A DNA stretch of 64,000 nucleotides from Mesorhizobium_K quangtriensis (GTDB taxonomy: Bacteria; Pseudomonadota; Alphaproteobacteria; Rhizobiales; Rhizobiaceae): contig NZ_JBEBMF010000004.1 in assembly GCF_040081925.1 (NCBI RefSeq), positions 62,001 through 126,000 of the forward strand, read 5' to 3'. A model generated the notes under the pieces. It was given only the letters and a program-made list of their open reading frames with translations. It was not told the origin of the DNA and searched no databases. A program made the position numbers and the translations under genes. Below are positions 23,582 through 32,059 of this stretch, one piece after another. Position 1 is the first letter of the stretch. The number at the start of each line of letters is the position of its first letter.

Positions 23582-24685
23582 ATGAACAAGACTAAGGTTC
23601 GGATCGTCTTTGGCGCAATCGTGCTTGCTTATGTGGCGACACATTTTGCTGGCCACGCGCATGCGCAAAGCTCGCTCGGCATCGGGACTGCAGAAACCGC
23701 CGTGCCGTCGACCGGACTTTTTTCCGGGCTGCTGAACTGGGTCAACATGCAACAGCAGCAATTCTACCGCGCGCTGACCGGCGCGCTGAAATCGATGCGC
23801 GAAAACAACAGCAGCCTCTGGGTGCTGGTTGGGCTCTCTTTTGCCTACGGCGTTTTTCACGCCGCCGGCCCCGGACACGGTAAGGCCGTGATCTCCTCGT
23901 ACATGCTGGCCAACGAGGTCGCGCTCCGCCGGGGCATCATGCTCTCGTTCGTCTCCGCATTCCTGCAGGCGGCAGTGGCAATCCTGCTGATAACCCTGGT
24001 GTTCCTCTTTTTGCGAGGAACCTCGATAAAAATGACCGACGCCACGTGGTTCCTGGAAATCGCGAGCTATCTGCTGATTACGCTGTTCGGCGCATGGCTG
24101 CTCTGGCAGAAGTCGGTGCCAAGAGTACGTGGCCTGTTCGGCGCGACGCAAGCTCACAGCCTATCGGCCGCGCGCACTGCATCCCCCTCGCAAAGCGCCT
24201 TCCAATGCGTCGATGCGGATGACCATAGCGTCGATGCGGTTTGCTCGACCTGTGGCAATAGTCACGCTCCCGACCCTGCCATGCTTTCGGGAGACAATTT
24301 CAGTTGGAAGACCGCGTGGTCGGCGGTTGCGGCGGTCGGCATGCGTCCCTGCTCGGGCGCCCTGATCGTCCTCACCTTCGCCTTCCTGAACGGGCTCTGG
24401 CTAGGCGGCGTTCTGTCGGTGCTCGCCATGGCTCTCGGCACGGCAATCACCGTCTCGATCCTCGCAACCATGGCCGTGACCGCCAAGAACTGGGCTGTGG
24501 CCTTCGCGGGCGACGGCCGCATGGGCAACCGTGTCCACGCAACGATCGAGATCGCCGGCGCGACCATGGTCCTTCTGCTTGGCCTGCTGATGCTGAGCGC
24601 AACCTTGCTCCCTGGCACGGGAGGCTACCCAGCAAGCCAGACGAGTTCAGCGCAAGTCGCGCCGCTTCTGGCTTCTCCCTCGTAG
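23582..24685 (+). CDS. NicO/RcnA-family nickel/cobalt transporter
   Basis: A 367-residue membrane protein with about six helices. The family motif YGVFHAAGPGHGKAVISSYML (about 96-116) carries the conserved His residues, and VGMRPCSGALIVLTFA begins the second half. A cytosolic or periplasmic loop (about 195-235) contains a Cys/Asp/His cluster (DADDH, CSTCGNSH) that could bind metal. RcnA-type members export Ni and Co. Operonic with the DUF1007 gene. The 3' end overlaps a convergent small ORF. Confidence 0.87.
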   Translation: MNKTKVRIVFGAIVLAYVATHFAGHAHAQSSLGIGTAETAVPSTGLFSGLLNWVNMQQQQFYRALTGALKSMRENNSSLWVLVGLSFAYGVFHAAGPGHGKAVISSYMLANEVALRRGIMLSFVSAFLQAAVAILLITLVFLFLRGTSIKMTDATWFLEIASYLLITLFGAWLLWQKSVPRVRGLFGATQAHSLSAARTASPSQSAFQCVDADDHSVDAVCSTCGNSHAPDPAMLSGDNFSWKTAWSAVAAVGMRPCSGALIVLTFAFLNGLWLGGVLSVLAMALGTAITVSILATMAVTAKNWAVAFAGDGRMGNRVHATIEIAGATMVLLLGLLMLSATLLPGTGGYPASQTSSAQVAPLLASPS

Positions 24686-24856
24686 CCAGAACACTGCGAA
24701 GAAGGCCATTACGAAGGCCACGGCTATAAACGCCGCAGCGACCGTCGAGAGATTGCCTACGGCCAGCATGATGGTCGGCATATAGAACGCACCCAGCCCG
24801 AAGACAGCGAGCAGGATGGCGGCGGCTATGGCGGAGTTGCGGTTCTCGGGGCTCAT
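24647..24856 (-). CDS. Small two-helix membrane protein, hypothetical
   Basis: A 69-residue protein with two hydrophobic helices (about 8-28 and 38-58) and a basic C-terminus (RGRSQKRRDLR), suggesting a small inner-membrane protein with its C-terminus in the cytosol. It overlaps the end of the convergent NicO gene by 39 bases and lies 23 bases upstream of the 3' end of an SDR gene. The ribosome site is poor. No function can be assigned. Confidence 0.5.
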   Translation of the reverse strand: MSPENRNSAIAAAILLAVFGLGAFYMPTIMLAVGNLSTVAAAFIAVAFVMAFFAVFWLRGRSQKRRDLR

Positions 24857-24878
24857 AGCGCCACTCTATACCAATGCC

Positions 24879-25637
24879 TCAAAGGGCAAAGCCGCCATCG
24901 ACGTTCATTACGGTTCCCGTGGTGAAGGCCGCCTCATCGGACGCGAGATAGACGACGATCGGCGCGATCTCTGACGCATCGGCGACGCGCCCCATGGGCT
25001 GGCGCTGGACGAACATCTCAAGCGCCTTCTCCTTGCTGCCCCACTCCTTGCCAAGGGTCTCGACACGATCCTCCCAGGAGGGCGACCGAAAGGTCCCCGG
25101 CGCCACGGCGTTGCAACGTACGCCGTCTCGAATGTAGTCGGCGGCGACTGCCTTTGTGAGGCCGATGACCGCTGCCTTGCTGGCGCCGTATGCATAGCGG
25201 TTCGGGATACCGCGTACGGACGAAGCGCCCGAGGCGATGTTGACGATGGAACTTGTCTTGCCGCTTTCCTTCGCACGCTCCAGCATACCCGGTAGGAACG
25301 CCTTGATGGTCCGGTGCATGGACTTGACGTTTAGGTCAAACGAAAATTCCCAGTCCTTGTCGTCGGTGGTCAGCACAGTGCCGTGGTGCACGTAGCCGGC
25401 AACGTTGACGAGGATGTCCACCGGACCGACTTTTGCTGCGTAAGCGTCGACAGCCTTGGTCGACAAAACGTCGAGCTTTGCTTTCTTGGCCTTGGCCAGC
25501 CCATCCAGTTTCTCGCGAGAGACATCCGAAGCGTAAACGGTCGCCCCCTCGGCCACGAGGGCCTCCGCGATGGCGCGGCCGATCCCCTGCCCTGCTGCCG
25601 TCACCACGGCGATCTTTCCCTTGAGCCTGCCGGCCAT
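24879..25637 (-). CDS. Short-chain dehydrogenase (BDH2/DHRS6-like, 2-keto-3-deoxy-L-fuconate dehydrogenase group)
   Basis: A 252-residue classical SDR. The nucleotide-binding loop is TAAGQGIG (13-20) and the catalytic set is S136, Y150, K154. The segments NVAGYVHHGTVL, KAVAADYIRDGVRCNAVAPGT and VYLASDEAAFTTG closely resemble human BDH2/DHRS6, whose bacterial relatives include 2-keto-3-deoxy-L-fuconate dehydrogenase and 3-hydroxybutyrate dehydrogenases. No fucose genes are nearby, so the substrate is unsure. The start has an excellent GGGAGG site 4 nt upstream. Confidence 0.85.
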   Translation of the reverse strand: MAGRLKGKIAVVTAAGQGIGRAIAEALVAEGATVYASDVSREKLDGLAKAKKAKLDVLSTKAVDAYAAKVGPVDILVNVAGYVHHGTVLTTDDKDWEFSFDLNVKSMHRTIKAFLPGMLERAKESGKTSSIVNIASGASSVRGIPNRYAYGASKAAVIGLTKAVAADYIRDGVRCNAVAPGTFRSPSWEDRVETLGKEWGSKEKALEMFVQRQPMGRVADASEIAPIVVYLASDEAAFTTGTVMNVDGGFAL

Positions 25638-25656
25638 AGTTCCTCCCGATGATCTG

Positions 25657-26637
25657 CTAGTGGATATGTTGCGTTCCGCCGTCGGTGCATGCTCCGAATT
25701 CCGGCTCGACAGTGGCATGGTCTATGCCGTGTTTTTCCGCAAGCCGCGTCTTGATGGCAACGACAGCTTTGTGAGCATCGACGTCCTGGGCAAGGCAGGC
25801 ATGCAGCGTCGCCATGTGCTTGGAGCCGTCCAGCGACCAGAGGTGCATATGGTGCACCTCACGAACTCCAGGCACGCTGGCTTCCAGATCGCGCGCGATG
25901 TCGTCGCGATCAAGACCGCCGGGGACGCCTTCGAGCAGCAGGTTGCCCGACTCGCGCACCAACGACCAAGCGCTGCGGAACAGCAGAACGGCAACCAGCG
26001 CCGAGAGGATCGGGTCGATCGGCATCCAGCCCGTGAAGATGATGACCGCGGCTGCGATAAGCGCCGCGAGCGAACCGAGCAGGTCGCCCACAACATGGAG
26101 GATTGCACCGCGCATGTTCAGGCTTTCGCGGCTGCCGCCGTGGAGAACCAGGAACGCGGCGATGTTCACGACGAGGCCGAGCATCGCGATGACGAGCATC
26201 GGCCCTCCGAGCACAGGCGTTGGTTGACTAATCCTGTGGAAGGCCTCGACCACGATCCAGGCGCCGATCGCGAAGATCGCAATGCCATTGGTAAATGCCA
26301 CCAGCGTCTTCACGCGATCGAAACCATAGGTCAGGCGCGCGGTAGCAGGCCGTTCGGCCAGATGGAAAGCGTACCAGGCAAGTCCCAGCGAAATGGAATC
26401 CGTCAGCATGTGGCCGGCGTCGGCAAGCAGCGCCAGCGAGCCCGTGATGAGGCCACCCGCCGCTTCCGCGAACATGAAGCCGAAGGTCAGCAGTGCTGCG
26501 ATCAGGACGCGTTTCTTGTCCGTGCCACCATGCACATGGCCGCGGCCATGGCTATGGCCAGCATGGTCATGTCCTGCGTGATCATGCCCAGCATGATCGT
26601 GGTCGTGATCATGGCCGGGGGTTTTCGGAGTAGCCAA
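25657..26637 (-). CDS. CDF-family zinc/cation efflux transporter (ZitB/CzcD-like)
   Basis: A 326-residue protein. A His/Asp-rich N-terminal tail of about 36 residues (repeated GHDHAGHDHAGH) is followed by six membrane helices. The metal site reads D73-H76-D80 region in helix 2 (ADAGHMLTD) and H181/D185 in helix 5 (HVVGDLLG), the HxxxD pattern of zinc-selective members. A C-terminal cytosolic domain (about 230-326) ends in a Glu/Cys/His-containing tail. It exports Zn (possibly Cd or Co) in exchange for protons. It is 19 bases upstream of the SDR start on the same strand. Confidence 0.9.
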   Translation of the reverse strand: MATPKTPGHDHDHDHAGHDHAGHDHAGHSHGRGHVHGGTDKKRVLIAALLTFGFMFAEAAGGLITGSLALLADAGHMLTDSISLGLAWYAFHLAERPATARLTYGFDRVKTLVAFTNGIAIFAIGAWIVVEAFHRISQPTPVLGGPMLVIAMLGLVVNIAAFLVLHGGSRESLNMRGAILHVVGDLLGSLAALIAAAVIIFTGWMPIDPILSALVAVLLFRSAWSLVRESGNLLLEGVPGGLDRDDIARDLEASVPGVREVHHMHLWSLDGSKHMATLHACLAQDVDAHKAVVAIKTRLAEKHGIDHATVEPEFGACTDGGTQHIH

Positions 26638-26667
26638 AGAAAATCTCGCTAGTAACGAAATAACCTT

Positions 26668-27351
26668 TCACGTCAAAGACTTACGGAAGTCTTCCAGACG
26701 CCTTTTCTGGTTTCCGTCACTATCAAAGTTCTTCGGGTCAAGCCAGCCCTCGTATGCCTTAAGCAACGCCGGCCACTCCTTGTCGATGATGGAGTACCAG
26801 GCAGTGTCCCGGCTTTCGCCCTTGATCACCATGTGCTGCCTGAACAGGCCTTCGAAGGTGAAGCCGAAGCGCTCGGCAGCCCGTTTCGAGGGTTCGTTGC
26901 GGTTGTTGCACTTCCACTCCCAACGGCGATAACCGAGCTCATCGAAAATGTGGCGCATGAACAGGTAGTGCGCCTCGGTCGCCGCCGGTTTTCGCTGCAT
27001 CAGCGGCCCCCAGTGGATGTGGCCGATCTCGATGACGCCGTTTGCCGGATCGATGCGCAGGAAGGTCTGCCGCCCGGCAACCTTGCCGGAAGCCTTGTCG
27101 ATGGCGACGAAGTAGAGCGGGTCCTCGCTGGCCTCCGCCTTGTCCAGCCATGGCTGGAATACCTCGCGGCTTTCCGGCGTCGTCTCGCCGAGCCAGCGGA
27201 AGCGCTCGTCGGCATTCGCGACCGTGGCCGCTTCGTAGAGCCCGTCGCCATGCCTGGCCGCAGACAGCGGCTCAAGCCGGACATACCGGCCTTCGAGAAC
27301 CTTTCGTTGGGGACGCGGGCGCGGCGCCCAGTTTTTCAGCTCTTCGCTCAC
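26668..27351 (-). CDS. GNAT acetyltransferase, RimJ/RimL type
   Basis: A 227-residue protein of the RimJ/RimL-like acetyltransferase group (VRLEPLSAARHGDGLYEA, then GVIEIGHIHWGPLMQRKPAATEAHYLFMRHIFDELGYRRWEWKCNNRNEPSKRAAERFGFTFEG split over two motifs). The Asn-rich segment CNNRNEPSKRAAERFGF is typical of acetyl-CoA binding in this branch. It may modify protein N-termini or an antibiotic-like amine; substrate unknown. Divergent from the aminotransferase gene. Confidence 0.85.
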   Translation of the reverse strand: MSEELKNWAPRPRPQRKVLEGRYVRLEPLSAARHGDGLYEAATVANADERFRWLGETTPESREVFQPWLDKAEASEDPLYFVAIDKASGKVAGRQTFLRIDPANGVIEIGHIHWGPLMQRKPAATEAHYLFMRHIFDELGYRRWEWKCNNRNEPSKRAAERFGFTFEGLFRQHMVIKGESRDTAWYSIIDKEWPALLKAYEGWLDPKNFDSDGNQKRRLEDFRKSLT

Positions 27352-27432
27352 GGCGGCTTCACTCCGATTGACTTTGCCTCGTCAGGCTCACAGAAACACG
27401 CAGGACACTTTAGCGCCAGATAGGGAGGAAAA

Positions 27433-28626
27433 ATGCTCCACACAGTCGCCGCCTTCGACCGGCTGGGAGAAGAAAACGCCTTTGCCGTGCTTGCCCGCGC
27501 CACCGCGCTGGCCGCGCAGGGGAAGGACATCATCAACCTTGGCATAGGCCAGCCCGACTTCAAGACGCCTTCCCACATCGTCGAGGCCGCTATCAAGGCG
27601 CTGAAGGACGGGCATCACGGCTATACGCCGGCGACCGGACTGCTGGCGACGCGCGAGGCTGTCGTCCGCCGCACCCTTGCCATGACCGGCGTCGAGGTCT
27701 CGCCGGAAAACGTCATGATCCTGCCCGGCGGCAAGCCGACGATGTACGCGGCCATCATCATGTTCGGCGAACCGGGCGCAGAGATCATGTATCCCGATCC
27801 CGGCTTCCCGATCTATCGCTCGATGATCGAATTCACCGGCGCGACCCCTGTTCCTATCCCGATCCGCGAGGAAAACGGGTTTGCCTTTTCGGCGGAAGAG
27901 ACGCTTGCGCTGATCACGCCCAAGACACGCCTGATCATCCTCAACTCACCGGCCAACCCGACGGGCGGGGTGACGCCAAAAGTCGAGATCGACAGATTGG
28001 TGAAGGGACTGGAAAAGCATCCCGACGTCGCCATTATGTCCGACGAGATTTACGACGTCATGACCTATGACGGCGAGGAACACACCTCGCTGTTGAAATA
28101 CCCGGAAATCCGCGACCGCCTGATCGTGTTGAACGGCTGGTCGAAGACATGGGCGATGACGGGCTGGCGCATGGGCTGGTCGATCTGGCCGAACGGCGAG
28201 AAGGGCGGCAACCTCTACGACAAGGTGCGCAAGCTGGCGGTCAACTGCTGGTCCTGCGTCAACGCGCCAAGCCAGTTCGCCGGCATCGCCGCGATTGACG
28301 GTCCGCAGGATGAGGTCGAGATGATGAAGGCCTTCGACAACCGCCGCAAGATTGTCGTCGAGGGCCTGAACGACCTGCCCGACGTGTCATGTATCACGCC
28401 GAAGGGTGCTTTCTATGCCTTCCCGAATGTCTCGAAAACCGGTTGGAAGGCGAAGAAGCTGGCCTCTGAATTGCTGGATGGCGCCGGCGTCGCATTGATC
28501 GGCGGCCCGGACTTCGGCATCCTCGGCGAAGGCTACATCCGCCTGAGCTACGCGAACTCGGAGGAGAACATCCTGCGGGCGCTCGAACGAATGAAGCTGT
28601 TCCTCGAGAGCAACCGCCAGGGTTGA
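27433..28626 (+). CDS. Class I/II PLP-dependent aminotransferase
   Basis: A 397-residue fold-type I aminotransferase. Visible motifs are LGIGQPDFKTP (substrate gate), NSPANPTGGV, the Asp of IMSDEIYD and the PLP lysine K238 in GWSKTWAMTGWRMGW. It resembles aspartate/branched aminotransferases of the Ib subgroup; broad alpha-ketoglutarate-linked transamination is likely, exact substrate not defined. The ATG follows GGGAGGAAAA. Divergent from GNAT, monocistronic. Confidence 0.88.
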   Translation: MLHTVAAFDRLGEENAFAVLARATALAAQGKDIINLGIGQPDFKTPSHIVEAAIKALKDGHHGYTPATGLLATREAVVRRTLAMTGVEVSPENVMILPGGKPTMYAAIIMFGEPGAEIMYPDPGFPIYRSMIEFTGATPVPIPIREENGFAFSAEETLALITPKTRLIILNSPANPTGGVTPKVEIDRLVKGLEKHPDVAIMSDEIYDVMTYDGEEHTSLLKYPEIRDRLIVLNGWSKTWAMTGWRMGWSIWPNGEKGGNLYDKVRKLAVNCWSCVNAPSQFAGIAAIDGPQDEVEMMKAFDNRRKIVVEGLNDLPDVSCITPKGAFYAFPNVSKTGWKAKKLASELLDGAGVALIGGPDFGILGEGYIRLSYANSEENILRALERMKLFLESNRQG

Positions 28627-28657
28627 ATTCTAGCCACTTCCGGACCGTTTTAACGGG

Positions 28658-29239
28658 CTAAGGTGGGCTTGCCCGCGTATCGTGGATTATTCCGCGCAGA
28701 AGCAGTCCGATGAACACGGTCAGGCCGGCTGCGCTCATCGCGTTGATGGAGAACAGGGTCGCATACTCCGCATCCGTATAGCTGGACAGCGGCGCGCCGT
28801 AGCGTTCGTGCAGCAGGAAGTAGGACAGGAACACGGCGACGATCAGGGCGAAGCCCGCCACCCATTCGGACGGCCTGAACAGGGCGGCGGCGATAAGCGC
28901 GCATGGTATGAGGAACAGTTCCACACCTGAGGCTGGCCCCAGAGCCTTGGCGGCAACGATACCGTTTCCTATGCCCACCAGCGGCAGCATGACCCGGCCG
29001 GCGAAAGGATGGCGGCGCGACACGGCCGGGACCGCGGCAAAAAACGGCGTCGAGAAGAAGGTCAGCAGCGAAGGAATGAACCGGTCGCCGACCACTGCAT
29101 AGAGATAGAGTGGGTAGAACGGTTGGTTTGAAACAACGACAAGTGCAATCCAGTTCGACGCCCCAACAAGCGGATCCTCATGATCAGCATAGCGCTCGAT
29201 CCAGCGCCACGCAGCCACGATTGAAGAGTGCAAGCCCAT
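28658..29239 (-). CDS. Integral membrane protein of unknown function
   Basis: A 193-residue protein with about six hydrophobic segments (SNWIALVVVSNQPFYPLYLY, PSLLTFFSTPFFAAV, MLPLVGIGNGIVAAKAL, LFLIPCALIAAALF, WVAGFALIVAVFLSYFLL and AMSAAGLTVFIGLLLRGII). The arrangement resembles the sensor membrane domains found before cyclases or kinases, but no output domain is attached. ATG at MGLHSSIV was preferred to an upstream TTG. It is convergent with the aminotransferase gene. No function assigned. Confidence 0.6.
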   Translation of the reverse strand: MGLHSSIVAAWRWIERYADHEDPLVGASNWIALVVVSNQPFYPLYLYAVVGDRFIPSLLTFFSTPFFAAVPAVSRRHPFAGRVMLPLVGIGNGIVAAKALGPASGVELFLIPCALIAAALFRPSEWVAGFALIVAVFLSYFLLHERYGAPLSSYTDAEYATLFSINAMSAAGLTVFIGLLLRGIIHDTRASPP

Positions 29240-29352
29240 GTCTGCGGTTACGTGTGGGACCGGGCACCGGATCAATCCAATTGCTTGGCAAAACCATCGT
29301 GGAACCTAGATATGGCATACCCAGCCACCAAGCATTCCATGAGGGACAGCAC

Positions 29353-30183
29353 ATGCCTGAATCCATTTCCCTGAACGACGGCTTTTCGATCCCACAACTT
29401 GGGCTCGGCGTCTGGCAAGTGGATCCATCGATCACCGCGAAGGTGGTGGGCTGGGGCATCGCCGCGGGATATCGCTTGATCGACACGGCCGAAGGCTACG
29501 GAAACGAGGAAGGCGTCGGAGAGGCGATCCGTTCCGCCGGCATCCCCAGATCGGAACTCTTCGTCACATCCAAGCTCCGCAATCGGGCGCACGAGCGTGA
29601 CGCTGCGCTTCGAGAGTTCGATGCCACGATGCGCAAGCTCGGGGTCGAGCAGCTCGACCTGTTCCTGATCCATTGGCCGGTGCCGAAGCAGGACAAATAT
29701 GTGGAAGCGTGGAAAACCCTGATCGAACTGCGGGACGCCGGGCGCGTCCGCTCGATCGGCGTCTCGAACTTCAACAGGGATCATCTGGAACGCATCATCG
29801 GCGAAACGGGCGTTACGCCGGCGGTGAACCAGATCGAACTTCATCCCCGTCTCCAGCAACGAGCGGCTCGCGCTTTCCATGCCGGGCACAAGATTCAGAT
29901 CGAGAGCTGGAGCCCGCTCGGCAGCGGTCGCCTGCTGGACGATGCGACGATTGGCGGGATCGCCAGGAAGCACGGCAAGACGACCGCCCAGACGATCATC
30001 CGGTGGCATCTTCAGGAAGGGCTGGTCGTCATCCCGAAGTCGGTAAACCGGGATCGCATCGCCGCCAATTTCGATGTTTTCGATTTCGAGCTTGATGCCG
30101 ACGACATGAAGTCCATCGCTTCGCTGGACACAGCTGGAGGCCGGACGGGCGCAGATCCGGCCACGGCATCATTCATGTTCTAA
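29353..30183 (+). CDS. Aldo/keto reductase (2,5-diketo-D-gluconate reductase-like)
   Basis: A 276-residue AKR. The catalytic tetrad is complete: D44, Y49, K74 and H107 (DTAEGYGNEEG, TSKL, LIHWP). The segments VRSIGVSNFNRDHLERI and GLVVIPKSVNRDRIAANF mark the NADPH site. It belongs to the AKR5-like group that includes diketogluconate reductases and methylglyoxal reductases. The start follows GAGGGACAGC. Convergent with the SDR gene. Confidence 0.9.
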   Translation: MPESISLNDGFSIPQLGLGVWQVDPSITAKVVGWGIAAGYRLIDTAEGYGNEEGVGEAIRSAGIPRSELFVTSKLRNRAHERDAALREFDATMRKLGVEQLDLFLIHWPVPKQDKYVEAWKTLIELRDAGRVRSIGVSNFNRDHLERIIGETGVTPAVNQIELHPRLQQRAARAFHAGHKIQIESWSPLGSGRLLDDATIGGIARKHGKTTAQTIIRWHLQEGLVVIPKSVNRDRIAANFDVFDFELDADDMKSIASLDTAGGRTGADPATASFMF

Positions 30184-30195
30184 CGTCCAGCGGCG

Positions 30196-30975
30196 TTATC
30201 CCCTGCCGACGAACGGCATCTTGGTCGCCATGACGGTGAGGAAAAGCACATTTGCGTCCGGCGGCAGGCTCGCCATGTAAACGACCGCGTCCGCGACGCG
30301 CTGGGCGTCCATGACAGGCTCGGTCGCCATCGTACCATTGGCCTGCGGCATGCCTGTCGTCATCGACGCGGCCATGTTGGTCAGCGCATTGCCGATGTCG
30401 ATCTGTCCGCAGGCGATGTCGAAGGGACGGCCGTCCAGCGCAAGGGTCTTGGTCAAGCCTGTGATCGCATGCTTGGTCGCCGTGTAGGGCACGGAGCCCG
30501 GACGTGGCGCATGCGCGGAAATCGACCCGTTGTTGATGATGCGCCCACCCATCGGGCTCTGCCGGCGCATCATCGCGAAGGCGCCGCGCGCAACGAGGAA
30601 CGAACCGGTGAGGTTGACCGCCACAACGTCGTTCCAGACCTCCACCGGCACCTCGTCGATGGTCGATGTCTTGAAACCGGTCCCGGCGTTGTTGAAGACG
30701 AGATCGACTCGGCCGAAGGCCTTCTCGACCTCGGCGTAAAGTGCATCGACATCGGCGGGCTTTGTCACGTCGCAGGCGACAGCGAGCGCCGTCGCTCCGG
30801 TTGCCGCGGTTTTGATCGCCTGGCCTGCGGCTTCATCGAGGAGACTCTTCCGGCGTCCGACGAAAACCGTGTTCCAACCCTCGGCAAGCAGAGTCGCGGC
30901 GGTCACCTTGCCGATTCCCGAACCGGCTCCGGTCACGATCGCGGTCTTTCCATTTGCAGATTTTGCTTCGGGCAT
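30196..30975 (-). CDS. Short-chain dehydrogenase/reductase
   Basis: A 259-residue classical SDR with TGAGSGIG (15-22), NNAG (95-98) and the catalytic S151, Y164, K168. Substrate unknown. The start ATG has a very strong AGGAGGAA site 4 nt upstream. The 223-base region upstream carries a minus-strand terminator from the previous gene and a perfect TTAA-N7-TTAA site, listed separately. Confidence 0.87.
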   Translation of the reverse strand: MPEAKSANGKTAIVTGAGSGIGKVTAATLLAEGWNTVFVGRRKSLLDEAAGQAIKTAATGATALAVACDVTKPADVDALYAEVEKAFGRVDLVFNNAGTGFKTSTIDEVPVEVWNDVVAVNLTGSFLVARGAFAMMRRQSPMGGRIINNGSISAHAPRPGSVPYTATKHAITGLTKTLALDGRPFDIACGQIDIGNALTNMAASMTTGMPQANGTMATEPVMDAQRVADAVVYMASLPPDANVLFLTVMATKMPFVGRG

Positions 30976-31057
30976 CGATTTCCTCCTCGGAGTGCGCGAA
31001 ACGCAATCGCAGATAGGAGGGAAAGAGGCAAGCTCCCATGAGGCCGAAGGTATCGAC

Positions 31058-31084
31058 AAAAAGGGCGGTCATTGGCGACCGCCC
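31058..31084 (-). terminator. Rho-independent terminator after the DUF533 gene
   Basis: On the minus strand a perfect 8-bp GC stem (GGGCGGTC/GACCGCCC, 6-nt loop) is followed by TTTTT. It separates the DUF533 gene from the downstream SDR. Confidence 0.8.
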
Positions 31085-31152
31085 CAATTCGCGGATCGGG
31101 CTTGGGAGGAGGAGAACGCCGATCCGACTAACGGGAATCCTGCGCCTGAATG

Positions 31153-31169
31153 GTTAACGAAACGTTAAC
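31153..31169. promoter_or_regulatory. Candidate CtrA-binding site (TTAA-N7-TTAA)
   Basis: The palindrome GTTAACGaaaCGTTAAC contains TTAA, seven bases, TTAAC, an exact match to the full CtrA box of alphaproteobacteria, on both strands. It lies 184 bases upstream of the SDR start and 30 bases past the DUF533 stop. Its gene target is unclear because the intervening terminator separates it from neither promoter cleanly. Confidence 0.45.
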
Positions 31170-31198
31170 GAGCGCTCCAGGCCTAATTCAATCGGGTT

Positions 31199-31969
31199 TC
31201 ACCAGCGCGGAGGATTCGTGCCCGGCACTGGCGGCACCGAGGTTCGTGCTGAAGCATCGACCGGCACAGGCTCCTTGGCGGCCGAAACGGTGGCCTCGAT
31301 ATGATCCACCAGCGCGTCTGGAAGCTGGAGTCGCCCCGCGAGCAGGTCGAGATAACCACGTTCCGCACGTGTGTTTGGATCGATGGTCAAACGAGAGGCC
31401 GTATAGAGCTCAACACGTTGCGCCTCGGTCTGCGCGAGCGAGACGAGTTCGTCGAGATCGAGCGGCTTTTCGAGCTCTTCCCGCAGAAAGGCTTCCGCTT
31501 CCGGGCCAAGTCCGGCAAGAGCCAGCCTGTCGCCGATCTTTTTCTTCTCGTCGTCATCGATATGGCCGTCGGCCTTGGCGGCTGCGATCATCGCGCGGAC
31601 CAGCGAGAGCGAGAATTCCGCCTCGCCTTGTGGCGCCTGTGCGGGATTGAAGGCGTCGTCGGATGGAGGCGGCAAAAGGACGGGCCCACCTTGTGTGGAC
31701 GCAGTTCCGGGCTGCTGGCCGACCTGATAGCTCTGGTAGGCCTTGTAGGCGAGGCCGGCGACTGCGGCGAGGCCGCCAAGCTTGATGGCAGAACCTGTCA
31801 CCTTGCGCCCTGCCCCAGTTCCAAGCAGCACGGCAACCAGCGCGCCGGTTGCCAGCGGATTGTCCTTGGCAAGTTGCGTTGCCTGCCCGGCCTTGTCCCG
31901 AACGGTGGATTCCGTTCCCGGAATCTTCGAGCCTAGCAGGTCGTCGAGCAGTTTCTTGGGATCGAACAT
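31199..31969 (-). CDS. DUF533/YebE-like membrane protein with TerB-like domain
   Basis: A 256-residue protein. The N-terminal part (MFDPKKLLDDLLGSKIPG) and a hydrophobic, Gly/Ala-rich segment (about 40-80) are followed by a linker and a helical TerB-like domain (about 115-215; LSLVRAMIAAAKADGHIDDDEKKKI), as in E. coli YebE (DUF533). The acidic GHIDDDE is the TerB metal-binding-like motif. Function unknown; YebE is linked to envelope stress. The start follows AGGAGAGCTTG. Confidence 0.82.
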   Translation of the reverse strand: MFDPKKLLDDLLGSKIPGTESTVRDKAGQATQLAKDNPLATGALVAVLLGTGAGRKVTGSAIKLGGLAAVAGLAYKAYQSYQVGQQPGTASTQGGPVLLPPPSDDAFNPAQAPQGEAEFSLSLVRAMIAAAKADGHIDDDEKKKIGDRLALAGLGPEAEAFLREELEKPLDLDELVSLAQTEAQRVELYTASRLTIDPNTRAERGYLDLLAGRLQLPDALVDHIEATVSAAKEPVPVDASARTSVPPVPGTNPPRW

Positions 31970-32059
31970 CAAGCTCTCCTTGTCACGCGCCACTGTGAAG
32001 TAGTCGCCGGCCACGACTTTACAATGACGGCGACCGTCGATTTTCGTATTCGGCTGGCC

